Made by a program: the position numbers and the translations under genes | The notes under the pieces: generated by a model | Seen by the model: only the letters and a program-made list of their open reading frames with translations | Databases searched by the model: none | What the model was told of the DNA's origin: nothing | NCBI GenBank assembly: GCA_001936135.1 | Contig: CP012819.1 | Span: 2,513,501 to 2,577,500, forward strand | Length of the DNA: 64,000 bases | Direction of reading: 5' to 3' | DNA from: Saccharomycopsis fibuligera x Saccharomycopsis cf. fibuligera | Taxonomy: Eukaryota; Ascomycota; Saccharomycetes; Ascoideales; Saccharomycopsidaceae | In this document: in pieces, positions 40,052 to 49,496 of the stretch | How the letters are laid out: the number at the start of each line of letters is the position of its first letter | Numbering within the stretch: position 1 is the first letter of the stretch

Positions 40052-41500
40052 TTATTTATAAAGTTTTTGGAATGCCTCTTCCAACTTTTCAGCAACAAAT
40101 ACTACTTCTTCAAAAGTATTGTAGAGCGGTGTTGGTGCCAATCTGATAACGTTTGGTCTTCTTTCGTCACCAATAATGCCATGCTGACGGATTTCGTTGA
40201 AAATGTATTCCATCACATTTTGACCGTTGTTATGGCTGCTATCCGCTAATGGAAAAAACAACAACGACAATTGCGCACCTCTTTGGTTAAAATCGCTTGG
40301 AGTAATAATGGTGAACACTGGTTTTGCAATTTGATCTTGAGGAAAAGTACTTTCTGGCTCAACATAGTATTTGGAACTTCTCAATAATTTTTCTAAAAAG
40401 GTTGTCAATCGAATCGATTTCTGACGTAAAAATTGTATAGATTCATTCATGTCACCGGAACGTGAAACGGATTTGTACACATCTAATGAAGACTGTAATG
40501 ATACCACATCCAACACCGAAGGATTACTCTGTCTGAATCCCAACGCGCTTTGTATTGGGTTAAAGATTTCCTTCATTTGAAATCTTTCAGTTTCATCATT
40601 GCCCCACCATCCAGCAAGACGTGGTAATGATACATCTTTGCTGAATTTTTCATTGATGAAAAATCCACCAATACCACCTGGTCCAGCATTCAAGTATTTA
40701 TAGGTACACCAGCACGCAAAATCAACGTTCCAGTCATGAAGTTGCAATGGCACATTCCCGACAACATGAGCAAGATCCCAACCAACGACCAAGTTGTATT
40801 TTTTTGCATGTGCGGTGATTTTATCGATTTCAAAGTATTGCCCAGTATAGTATTGAATGCCCGGTAAGCAAACCAAGGCGATTTCCTCGTTGTGTGCGTC
40901 TATAAATTCCAAGATATCCTCGGTTTGCAAATGATATTGGCTTGGTTTTGGGGATAATTGCAAAAGGTAATCCTCTGCCCTAAAGTTTTCAGCTTCTTCT
41001 TCACTAGCGCTACCTCCGATGATGTCTCTTTTATGCAACTTGATCTGATTCAAGAAAGCATAGTAGTCAGAAGGAAAAGCGCCTTTGTCAAACACAATTT
41101 TGGATTTTTGCCCCACTGGTTGATAAAATACTGTCAACAAACTGTTCAAGTTGCTAGTCAAAGTGTTCATTACACCAACTTCTGATTCTTTTGCCCCAAC
41201 CAAAGGCGCAATCAATGGCACCACTGGCAAATCAATATTCATCCAGCACGTTTTTGGGTGGTCAAAATGGGCTTCGACTGCTTTGTTGGACCATGCGTCA
41301 AGTTCATCCGCAAGATACTTTCTAGTTTGTTTTGGCATGAGCCCTAACGAGTTTCCGCAAAAGTACACTGACGAGTCAGTTTCTCTGTATTGTTTCTGGG
41401 CAGGTTTAATCTGAAGAGACCCGAATGTTGGCACATTGAACTTGTGCTTGAAACTTGGGTACTGTTTATCTAAATTATTGGCTTCTTCTAGGATTGACAT
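40052..41500 (-). CDS. BNA5: Kynureninase
   Basis: 482 residues, full length for the family. It is a PLP enzyme of fold type I: GWDLAHVVGNVPL carries the Asp (D242) and His (H245) that contact the cofactor, and CTYKYLNAGPGG carries the Schiff-base lysine K268. N-terminal YFCGNSLGLMPKQT and EVGVMNTLTSNL match the yeast and human enzymes. It cleaves 3-hydroxykynurenine to 3-hydroxyanthranilate in the cytosolic de novo NAD pathway from tryptophan. Only 104 bp separate its stop from that of the convergent RWD-like gene. It is divergent from MLP1. Confidence 0.96.
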   Translation of the reverse strand: MSILEEANNLDKQYPSFKHKFNVPTFGSLQIKPAQKQYRETDSSVYFCGNSLGLMPKQTRKYLADELDAWSNKAVEAHFDHPKTCWMNIDLPVVPLIAPLVGAKESEVGVMNTLTSNLNSLLTVFYQPVGQKSKIVFDKGAFPSDYYAFLNQIKLHKRDIIGGSASEEEAENFRAEDYLLQLSPKPSQYHLQTEDILEFIDAHNEEIALVCLPGIQYYTGQYFEIDKITAHAKKYNLVVGWDLAHVVGNVPLQLHDWNVDFACWCTYKYLNAGPGGIGGFFINEKFSKDVSLPRLAGWWGNDETERFQMKEIFNPIQSALGFRQSNPSVLDVVSLQSSLDVYKSVSRSGDMNESIQFLRQKSIRLTTFLEKLLRSSKYYVEPESTFPQDQIAKPVFTIITPSDFNQRGAQLSLLFFPLADSSHNNGQNVMEYIFNEIRQHGIIGDERRPNVIRLAPTPLYNTFEEVVFVAEKLEEAFQKLYK

Positions 41501-42052
41501 TATGTGTCTATTTGAGGTAATTTTGACAAATGATAGTGTCGAATAATGAACGCAGTATTGATTAACGTATTGCAGTTGAGCCCTACGAAAAACCTGTTTT
41601 ATTTGTTTATATCTTATCGAGCACCATTGTATCTCTGATATTTTAAATATTCGTTGACTGATTTTTCTCCAACTTCAAGGGGGTATATGGGGGTGTGAAA
41701 CTTTTCTGGTGTCATTTCTTCTCAGCCACCAGAAGTCAAGCGCATAAGGTTAGGTGAATAAAAGGTCTTGAGTAGTAGTCATAAGGTGCCTCAGCCAGCC
41801 CGCCGCCAGTAAAAAGGCAATGGCCCACTTCAGTGGCACCCCTTATCGAGATATTATACTGGCTTACCCGCCACCACCTACCGATGCGGTTTTTCTGCTT
41901 CCTAGACGAACGAAGAAGACCGAAAATTAAAAAATGGCAAGTATATCCAGCCAAACCGCTCCAAAGTAAACAACCAGCACATCTTCAATTCTTTTTTGTC
42001 ATACTTGTGTCATCGAGTTCTTGGGGATTGTTGTTTGTTTGGGGAAACAGAG
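41501..42052. promoter_or_regulatory. Divergent BNA5/MLP1 promoter with an upstream ORF
   Basis: 552 bp. On the MLP1 side an 11-codon ORF (41934-41969, starting MASISSQTAPK) lies about 85 nt before the MLP1 ATG in the likely leader and could act as a uORF. A longer MLP1 frame from 41996 opens with TTG, so it is not used. Confidence 0.45.
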
Positions 42053-45000
42053 ATGTCTGATAGTGCTTCTGGTTCAAATAACAGTGAGCAGCAGCAGCAG
42101 CAACAGCAGCAGCAGGCTGACGCGAATGCTCAGAATACTGTCAACGACAATCAACAACAATCGCAACAAGAGGAGCAACTGCAAAACCTAAATATCGCTG
42201 AACAACCGCCGCTACACCTTGAACAACAACAACAGCAGGCAAAGCAACAAGAGCTGTCAGAACACAACATTACTCTCGACCAACCGGACGAAAATCTCAT
42301 CAACAAGTCATTCCAGGTGGCGAAGGATAGTTCTCCAGTACCCGCTGAAACTTCGACCAGCCCGACGACGCAAGCTGGAAGCAGCAACACCAGTAACAAT
42401 ACTAGTAGCATTGAAAATGCTCTTAAAGAGAAAGATCCTCTGACTGTTTCGTATGACCAAAAGATAACTGACAAGAACCAAGTGTCTTCGTTTTTAGCTA
42501 TATCTATTGACGATGTGAATGGTTTGAGCAACAAGGTGCTCAATGCTATTCAAAGCAAACTTATTGAGTTTGAAAACTTGCAGTCTGATAACACATTGTT
42601 GAATGTAAAATTGGGCCAAGTTTCTCAGTCTTCACAGAAGAAAATTGAAAGGTTGGGAAAAAATAATAACGAATTAAGTTTCATGAATGCCAAATTGAAA
42701 AATGACAATAGCGATTTGCAGAATGCCAATAGTGGATTAAATAAAAAAATTATAGATTTGAATTTTGAAATTGCCAAATTGAAGAATGAGAATTCGTCAT
42801 TGACGTTGACCATAAATAATTCCAGTGAGTCATCAAAGTCAAATCTTCAAATAATAACCAAGGTCACTGATGAAAACTTGCACTTAAGAAAAGAAGCTGA
42901 TGAAGCAAAGAATAAATCTTTACAATTACGCTCAGAATTGATATCTAGAGAAACGTCAATCAAGAACTTTGAAAATGAAATAGTTTGTTTAAAATTTGAA
43001 AACGAAGATCTCAGAAACAAATTGACTTTGACTGATAATAATTTGCAGTGGTACAAATCTGAACTAGATGGTAAAATCCACGAATTCACCAAGTTCAAGT
43101 CACAAAAATCGGAACAATTTACCAGACTTCAATCAGAATTTGATACCGTTAAAGCAGAAAAAAATAGGCTCACTACCCGCATATCAACACTCGAACAAAG
43201 TGAGGCCTCATTACAACAGAAACTAGAACGCTCAATTTTCAAATTTGAGCAGCTTAATAGCTCTCATATCTTAGATTCTGAGAACTTTTTTAATGAAATC
43301 AGTTCAAAGGATAAATTGATTGAAATTTTAAAAGAATCCAACGAAACAATGAAGAAAAGAGTTGACAGCATTACTGAAGAGTATCATAAGGAGTCTTCCA
43401 AGTTGAATGATAGAATTGCCAAACTCAATAAGCAAATTGAACAGCAGCAACAACAGTTGGTTGAAAGGGAAGCTAAAGTACGCGAGGTAGAAAATACACT
43501 AGACCAGTTAACTACAGACGATCAGTCAGCTTTCTCTGTTAATAAAGATTCACAAGCTAATAACAACCATTTGACGCTTTCTTCAGCTTCTAAGCAACTA
43601 GCTCACAAGGTAAAAGGTTTGTCTCTATCCGAGTTGTTTTCTGAATATACTCTCCTCAAAAAGCAACTTATAAGTGAAAGAAGATTGAAAGAACTGATGC
43701 AAGAGCAAATTGATGGCTTTATTATTGAACTTGAACAAAAAATCCCATTGATTGAAATCACTAACAACAGAAACCAATTCTTGGAAAATCAATTAATTGA
43801 GTTGTCAAAAGTCTTGGAGCAGGAATCGTTTGAAAAGACTGCATTAAATAAACAACTTGAACAAACTCAACAGGAAAAGAACGAATTGCATTTGCAAATA
43901 TCATCATTGTTGAAAATTAAATTAGACCTTTCTAAACAGGTACAATATTTACTTATTCAACTAGCATTGACAAATGACAAAACTGCCGAACCGCTTACCG
44001 ACTATGAAAGAGAAGAAATTGAGAAGATATTGAATGATAATAAGGTTTCAGATAAATACTTGGCAGACATTCAAAGAGAGATTCATCATTCCGGAGTAGT
44101 AGAGTCAGACACTGATAAGCTAATTTCTTCAAGATTGGTGATATTCAAAGATATTAATGAATTACAAATTAAAAATAGAGAATTGATTAATATTGTGAGA
44201 TCTTTGGGTAGCAAGTTGGAAATGGAAGAAGCATCTAAGAAAATATCTTTGACTAAGTTTGAAAGTGCCACTATTGACGAAGCTAAGGAGGCTATCAAGA
44301 CCCTCCAAGAAGAAATTGAATCTTTAGAAATAAGACTTACTTCTTCTCAGCGTGAAAGGGATTTGTTTAGATCAATTGCCAAAAATAGAAAGAACTCGGA
44401 GAGTAATGGTAACACAAATTACTTATTGGAAAACGACAATAATCAATCAAGCCAAGATCAAAATTTGCTTGAGGAGAACAGCAAGCTTCGTGATGAGATT
44501 AAAAACTTGGAAGCTCATTTGACGAATGTCAAGACGGAAAGCAAAAAGATTATTGATGAGCTTAGTATGAAGACTGATTCATTCAAAAACGAAAAATCGT
44601 CATTATTGTTGCAAATTTCCGAACTCAAATCTTCAGAAACAATACTAAAAGAACGCTACAACAACATTTCCAACAACTTAGAATTCAAGACAAGGGAATT
44701 CTCTGAATTGAAGCAAATTAATGACAAACTTAACAGCACGCTAACTCAACAAGAGGCCCAGATATCCTCGTTTGCTAATGAGGTGTTTTCTGCTAAGTCA
44801 GAGCTCAGTGTTGCACAAAATGAGATCCGCAACCTAAAATCCGAAAAGAACTTGTTAGAATCAATTAAAAGTAGAAGTTTGAAAGAAAATGAGGAGCTTA
44901 AGTCTGAAAAACAATCGTTAAGTAAGTTGTTGGAAAACTTGCAGCATATTAATTTAAGCAGAGAAGCTGATTTCAAATCATTTAATGAAAGATTACTCAC

Positions 45001-48000
45001 CCAGACAAAAGCATATGAGACTGAGCTTCAATCTACTAAAGAAACATTATCGAAGGTACAAAAAGAGCTTAGAGAAGCCGAGCTCAAACAGCTTAATGAC
45101 AGTAGTGCATATCAGGAAAAGATAAACGGTTTGAATAATCAATTGCTCAAAGTAAAGGATTCTTTACACTTGAAGAGTAATGAACTAGAAGTGCATAAGA
45201 ATAAGATTGATTTGTTAGAGAAACAGATTTTGTCTTCCAAGGACTACATTAACAACATTTCCAAACCTAGAACTGAAACTTCCGATAATATTTCCGAAGA
45301 AGACAAGTTGCGCGAGGAAATTAAAAAGTTGCAGCAACAACTCAATAATGCTAAGGATGATCTTCTTGCTGCCAATAATGATGTTGCTCAATTCAAGCAA
45401 ATTGCTAACAGCGCTGAAGAATCATTGTCTAGCATGAACGCTTCTTTTGACGAATACAAAGCCAAATCAGAGGAATCGATTAAGAAATCTAACGAGAAGG
45501 TGCTTGAATTGTCCAAGAGTATTGAATCGTTGACTAATGACAAGAAGTCGTTGGAGGAAAAACTAATCAATTACGAAGGCGAAAACAAAAAGCTTAACAC
45601 CAACCTTGAATCATTGAGTGCTAAGGTGAAGACTACAGAAGAAATCAGAAAAGAATTTGATTCCAAGATGGATGGCGTCAAAAAGGACTTGGACAGACAT
45701 GTTAAAGTGCAAAATGAATTGAAACAAAACTACGAAAACGAACTCACTAAACATGCAGAAACAATTAAGAAGACTAAGTCACTTCTGATAGAAAACCAAA
45801 CTTTAAGCAATAAGCTTAGGGAAATTTCTAGTAAATTGGAAACCGTAGAGAAATCTTTCGAGAATTCCAAGAACAGTTGGGAATCTCAAAGAGAAGATTT
45901 GGAAGAGCAAGTTAGCGCATCTAATGCCAGAGTTGAGGAATATTTATCTCAGAATAAAGTATTACTTGATCAATTAGAATCAATGAATAAGAGAGAAAAA
46001 ATCAACGTTGATAATGTCAATGAAGATGAGATTAAAGATCACGAGCTTAGAAAAGTGGTTACTTTCTTGCGTAAAGAAAAAGACATGGTTGCTTATGAAT
46101 TGGAAAGCAAAACACAAGAAAATATTAGAATTTCAATTGAGTTGAATAAAGCCAAAGATGAGTTATCAGTAGTTCAATCCAAGATTGATGATTTGGAGAG
46201 ATTTTCTTCTGATGCCGAAAAATTCAAACAAGAAAATGATAATCTTTTGAGTAAGCTTGAACATTTGAACTTGTTGCGTGAAAGCAATGTCACTTTGCGT
46301 AATGAGTTGAAGTCAAAGGATAATTTGATTAGTGAATTGGAAAACAAAACCAAGTTGTTATCAAGCAGTAAGGCACCATTAGAAAGTGAAGTGGCTCGTT
46401 TAAAGTCAGAAATCAGTGTTAAAGAGCAAGACATCAAACTTTTATATGAAGAAAACGTTAATTGGAAGAGAAGATTGGACAGTCTTTTGAAAACTTACAA
46501 TAAGATTGATCCTAATGAGCATGCAGAGTTGCAAAAAAAAGTTGAGGATTTGGCCAAATCCAATACGGAAATTGAAAAGGAAAAACAAGATTTAAGCGGC
46601 AAGATCACCAGACTTAGAACTGAATTTCAGTCCAAGTTGCAAAGCAGAAGTAAAGAAGCTAAAGAATTTAGAAACGAAATTGAAGCTTTAAAGAAAGAGC
46701 TTGAGAAAAAGAATGGGGAGTTTAATGTCAAAATTGCCGCTTTGGAAAAAGAAAAAAAAGAGTTGACTGACAATGTTACTATTCTTAATACTGGCAGTGG
46801 TAAAGGCGGTTTGAAACATAAGCTTAATGAGGCAACTAAGCAGTTGCATGATTCTAAAAACAAACTCACTGAAGTGTACAAAGAAAGAAACTCATTTGAA
46901 AGTAGAATCAAAGTGCTTGAGTCTCAAATTGCTCAATTGAAAAAAGAGAAGGATGAAAATGAGCAAAAGCAAGTTCAGATTATCAATAAGTTGAAGCAAG
47001 ACTTGTCTACTAAAGAGAAGCAAGTTGAAAACTTATCCAAACTGCAACTTCAACCACAAGCTGTTAATAATGTTGTTGATAGTGCAAGTACCGCAGCTGC
47101 TAATAAAAAGTTGACTGATGAAATTGTTCAGCTCAAAGAGCAATTTGAGCAAGAAAAGACACAGTTGAAGAATAACCTCATTAGCGAAAAGAATCAAGAG
47201 ATTACCAAGTTGAAGGAGCAGTACTCTAAATTGGATAATGCTACAGGTAAAAGTGAATCGGCCGTCGGCGGCAGTAATACAGTAGTAGGCTCAGCATCTA
47301 CACCAAATGTGGAAGAGTTGAAAAAGAAATGGTTAGAAGAACACGAAAAAGAGGTTAAAGGCAGAATTGAAGCTGCTCTTGACGATCAAAGAGCTAAATT
47401 CACTCTTCCAACTAAGCAAAGGGTAGATTTATTGGCCAACCAAAAGTTTCAAGAATTTGTCAAAAAACATAAAAACGAAATCAAATCCAATAGTGAAAAA
47501 CATGTTAAGGCAGAATATGATGAAAAAATCCAAATTTTGGAAAAGAAGCACAAAGAGCAAATTGCCAAGTTAACTGACGAGTTTGAAAAGAAAATCAACA
47601 GTTGTGTTGAAGCTGAATTGAAGAAGCGCGAATCCTCGAGTTCGAATAAACAAGCAGATCCTGAAGATTTAAGAAAGTTGCGAGAATTTTTAGCCAACAA
47701 ACATCAAGAAAATATTTCTGAGTTGAGCAAGAAACATGAGCAAGAATTGAATAAACAATTTGCCAGTGGGCAAAAAGCCTCAGGACTTAAAATGAAGTTG
47801 CTTGAAGGCAAAATCAAGAAACTCACCGATGAATTATTGAAGTACAAAGGATCGGTGCCATCTAGTGCAAACAGCAGCCCTGTCAAGTTTGATGATAGCC
47901 CGGTCAAGAGTGAGCAATTAGGAGGACCGCAAACTGTACAGACACAATCATTGTCGCAACAGCCCCAGCTCCAGCTCCAGCCGCCAGCTTTAGCACCAGC

Positions 48001-48523
48001 ACAGCAAAAGCAGCAGCAGCAGCAGCCAAAACAACAACACTCCCATCACCATTCCTACCAACAACATCGCCAGCAACAGCAGCAACAGAATAAGCAAGTC
48101 AAGTCAATTATCACAAGACCACCAATAAATTTACCTAGTATTCCTATAGCTCCTAACCGTCAACCTCAACAGCAAGTGCAACCTCAACTCCAAGCCCCAG
48201 TAGGACAGAAACCTGCACTCTCACAGCCGACTCAACAGCCTCAACAGCCTCAACAGCCTCAACAGCCTCAACAGCCTCAACAGCTTCAACAGCCTCAACA
48301 GCCTCAACAGCCTCAACAGCCTCAACAGCCTCAACAGCCTCAACAGCCTCAACAGCCTCAACAGCCTCAACAGCCTCAACAGCCTCAACAGCCTCAACAG
48401 CCTCAACGAGCTTCACAATCAGCACAGTCTCAACCAGGGGACGAAAAAAATGAGAAGAAGAGATCAGCAGAGGGCAGTGACATTGGATCTGGTGATGAAA
48501 AGAAACCCAAGACTGATAATTAG
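42053..48523 (+). CDS. MLP1: Nuclear pore basket protein Mlp1/Tpr
   Basis: 2,156 residues. After a Gln-rich head (about 1-110) comes the Tpr-type start DDVNGLSNKVLNAIQSKLIEFE, then about 1,750 residues of nearly continuous coiled coil with heptads of L/I/E/K. The region RLVIFKDINELQIKNRELINIVRSLGSKLE is the conserved Tpr/Mlp block. The C-terminal 320 residues are uncoiled and Gln/Pro-rich, ending in an acidic/basic tail (KNEKKRSAEGSDIGSGDEKKPKTDN) that resembles a nuclear localisation signal. Mlp proteins form the filaments of the nuclear basket and take part in mRNA export quality control and SUMO protease anchoring. Yeast has two paralogs (Mlp1 and Mlp2); this looks like the single pre-duplication type. 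The length exceeds S. cerevisiae Mlp1 (1,875). Confidence 0.92.
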   Translation: MSDSASGSNNSEQQQQQQQQQADANAQNTVNDNQQQSQQEEQLQNLNIAEQPPLHLEQQQQQAKQQELSEHNITLDQPDENLINKSFQVAKDSSPVPAETSTSPTTQAGSSNTSNNTSSIENALKEKDPLTVSYDQKITDKNQVSSFLAISIDDVNGLSNKVLNAIQSKLIEFENLQSDNTLLNVKLGQVSQSSQKKIERLGKNNNELSFMNAKLKNDNSDLQNANSGLNKKIIDLNFEIAKLKNENSSLTLTINNSSESSKSNLQIITKVTDENLHLRKEADEAKNKSLQLRSELISRETSIKNFENEIVCLKFENEDLRNKLTLTDNNLQWYKSELDGKIHEFTKFKSQKSEQFTRLQSEFDTVKAEKNRLTTRISTLEQSEASLQQKLERSIFKFEQLNSSHILDSENFFNEISSKDKLIEILKESNETMKKRVDSITEEYHKESSKLNDRIAKLNKQIEQQQQQLVEREAKVREVENTLDQLTTDDQSAFSVNKDSQANNNHLTLSSASKQLAHKVKGLSLSELFSEYTLLKKQLISERRLKELMQEQIDGFIIELEQKIPLIEITNNRNQFLENQLIELSKVLEQESFEKTALNKQLEQTQQEKNELHLQISSLLKIKLDLSKQVQYLLIQLALTNDKTAEPLTDYEREEIEKILNDNKVSDKYLADIQREIHHSGVVESDTDKLISSRLVIFKDINELQIKNRELINIVRSLGSKLEMEEASKKISLTKFESATIDEAKEAIKTLQEEIESLEIRLTSSQRERDLFRSIAKNRKNSESNGNTNYLLENDNNQSSQDQNLLEENSKLRDEIKNLEAHLTNVKTESKKIIDELSMKTDSFKNEKSSLLLQISELKSSETILKERYNNISNNLEFKTREFSELKQINDKLNSTLTQQEAQISSFANEVFSAKSELSVAQNEIRNLKSEKNLLESIKSRSLKENEELKSEKQSLSKLLENLQHINLSREADFKSFNERLLTQTKAYETELQSTKETLSKVQKELREAELKQLNDSSAYQEKINGLNNQLLKVKDSLHLKSNELEVHKNKIDLLEKQILSSKDYINNISKPRTETSDNISEEDKLREEIKKLQQQLNNAKDDLLAANNDVAQFKQIANSAEESLSSMNASFDEYKAKSEESIKKSNEKVLELSKSIESLTNDKKSLEEKLINYEGENKKLNTNLESLSAKVKTTEEIRKEFDSKMDGVKKDLDRHVKVQNELKQNYENELTKHAETIKKTKSLLIENQTLSNKLREISSKLETVEKSFENSKNSWESQREDLEEQVSASNARVEEYLSQNKVLLDQLESMNKREKINVDNVNEDEIKDHELRKVVTFLRKEKDMVAYELESKTQENIRISIELNKAKDELSVVQSKIDDLERFSSDAEKFKQENDNLLSKLEHLNLLRESNVTLRNELKSKDNLISELENKTKLLSSSKAPLESEVARLKSEISVKEQDIKLLYEENVNWKRRLDSLLKTYNKIDPNEHAELQKKVEDLAKSNTEIEKEKQDLSGKITRLRTEFQSKLQSRSKEAKEFRNEIEALKKELEKKNGEFNVKIAALEKEKKELTDNVTILNTGSGKGGLKHKLNEATKQLHDSKNKLTEVYKERNSFESRIKVLESQIAQLKKEKDENEQKQVQIINKLKQDLSTKEKQVENLSKLQLQPQAVNNVVDSASTAAANKKLTDEIVQLKEQFEQEKTQLKNNLISEKNQEITKLKEQYSKLDNATGKSESAVGGSNTVVGSASTPNVEELKKKWLEEHEKEVKGRIEAALDDQRAKFTLPTKQRVDLLANQKFQEFVKKHKNEIKSNSEKHVKAEYDEKIQILEKKHKEQIAKLTDEFEKKINSCVEAELKKRESSSSNKQADPEDLRKLREFLANKHQENISELSKKHEQELNKQFASGQKASGLKMKLLEGKIKKLTDELLKYKGSVPSSANSSPVKFDDSPVKSEQLGGPQTVQTQSLSQQPQLQLQPPALAPAQQKQQQQQPKQQHSHHHSYQQHRQQQQQQNKQVKSIITRPPINLPSIPIAPNRQPQQQVQPQLQAPVGQKPALSQPTQQPQQPQQPQQPQQPQQLQQPQQPQQPQQPQQPQQPQQPQQPQQPQQPQQPQQPQQPQRASQSAQSQPGDEKNEKKRSAEGSDIGSGDEKKPKTDN
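48230..48406 (+). repeat. (CAACAGCCT)n coding repeat in MLP1
   Basis: About 20 near-perfect copies of CAACAGCCT encode Gln-Gln-Pro triplets; one copy has CAACAGCTT. The antisense frames read as Leu-Arg and Glu-Ala-Val runs and are shadows. Confidence 0.95.
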
Positions 48524-49496
48524 TCGGAATTTAGATTATGTATAGTATTTTTAAGATTTTGAGACACGATTGTTTTGCACCCCTATAATTTAATTACTTA
48601 TTCTTATTCTGTTAAATGTATTTTGTCTAATTTATAACGTTTATTTTGTTTTTTATATTTTCTAATGTTGCTTTTATCAGTTAATATCGTAGTTCAGAGC
48701 CGTTCTGTGATATAATACCGTAATTGCTGCGACAACTGTTGTAATTGGTTATTAACATTATTCTCGAATGTTGCATAAGCAGCTCAGAACCCATGTGTGC
48801 CTTGCGTCTTATCGCAATACTGTGATCATGTGACTATAGCAGAAAGTAGGTAATTTAGCGGGTATCTAGCGTGTTTGCTTTTGATGTGTATAAATATTGT
48901 TGTTTTTGTAGGGGTAATTCAGGTGGCGATGGGGAGGGGGGAGCACGGGAAGGCGATGAGCAGATGGCAAGGAAGAAGAAGACTTACTTTCTTGTGCGGT
49001 TTTCTTTTCTGACCTGTGTTTAATGCACTCAGTCACTAGTGCTTTGGTGTCCTGATAATAGCAATTATTATAAATACACTCTTACTTAGTTTATTCTTGT
49101 CACCTTCTCTCTTCGACACCACATTTACCGCCTTAGCGTCGCAAGCAACAAGGCGCCATTCTCTACACGCTGCACATCGCATAATAGTATCCTTCAGCTT
49201 ACCCCCCACCCTTATCGCAGCAAACTTGAACTTACTGCGTGATTGAAACCTCAGACAGATCTTACTCTGCACCTCGAATATAGCCCAACTGCCCAACTGC
49301 TAAAGCAACGCGTGGTCATATTCATTTATCACTGCTCTACGATAACTTTCCTTGCCTGTCCTTTTCTTGGTATTCCTTGTTATTTTTGCCAATTCCCATA
49401 ACAAAACACGTAAACACATCTTCTAAACACAGGTACACAGGTACACACGGATCAAAAAGACTAAATTCTCGGACCTAGATCTGTATTTTAAAGACC
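48524..49496. promoter_or_regulatory. Spacer MLP1 to ATG32
   Basis: 973 bp. AT-rich terminator sequence follows MLP1. A middle part (48,900-49,300) includes GGGGAGGGGGGAG near 48931 and CACCCTT-type sequence. The ATG32 leader is A/C-rich with an ACAGGTACAC direct repeat at 49430-49446. A minus-strand 86-codon frame at 49036-49296 is not convincing. Confidence 0.45.
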
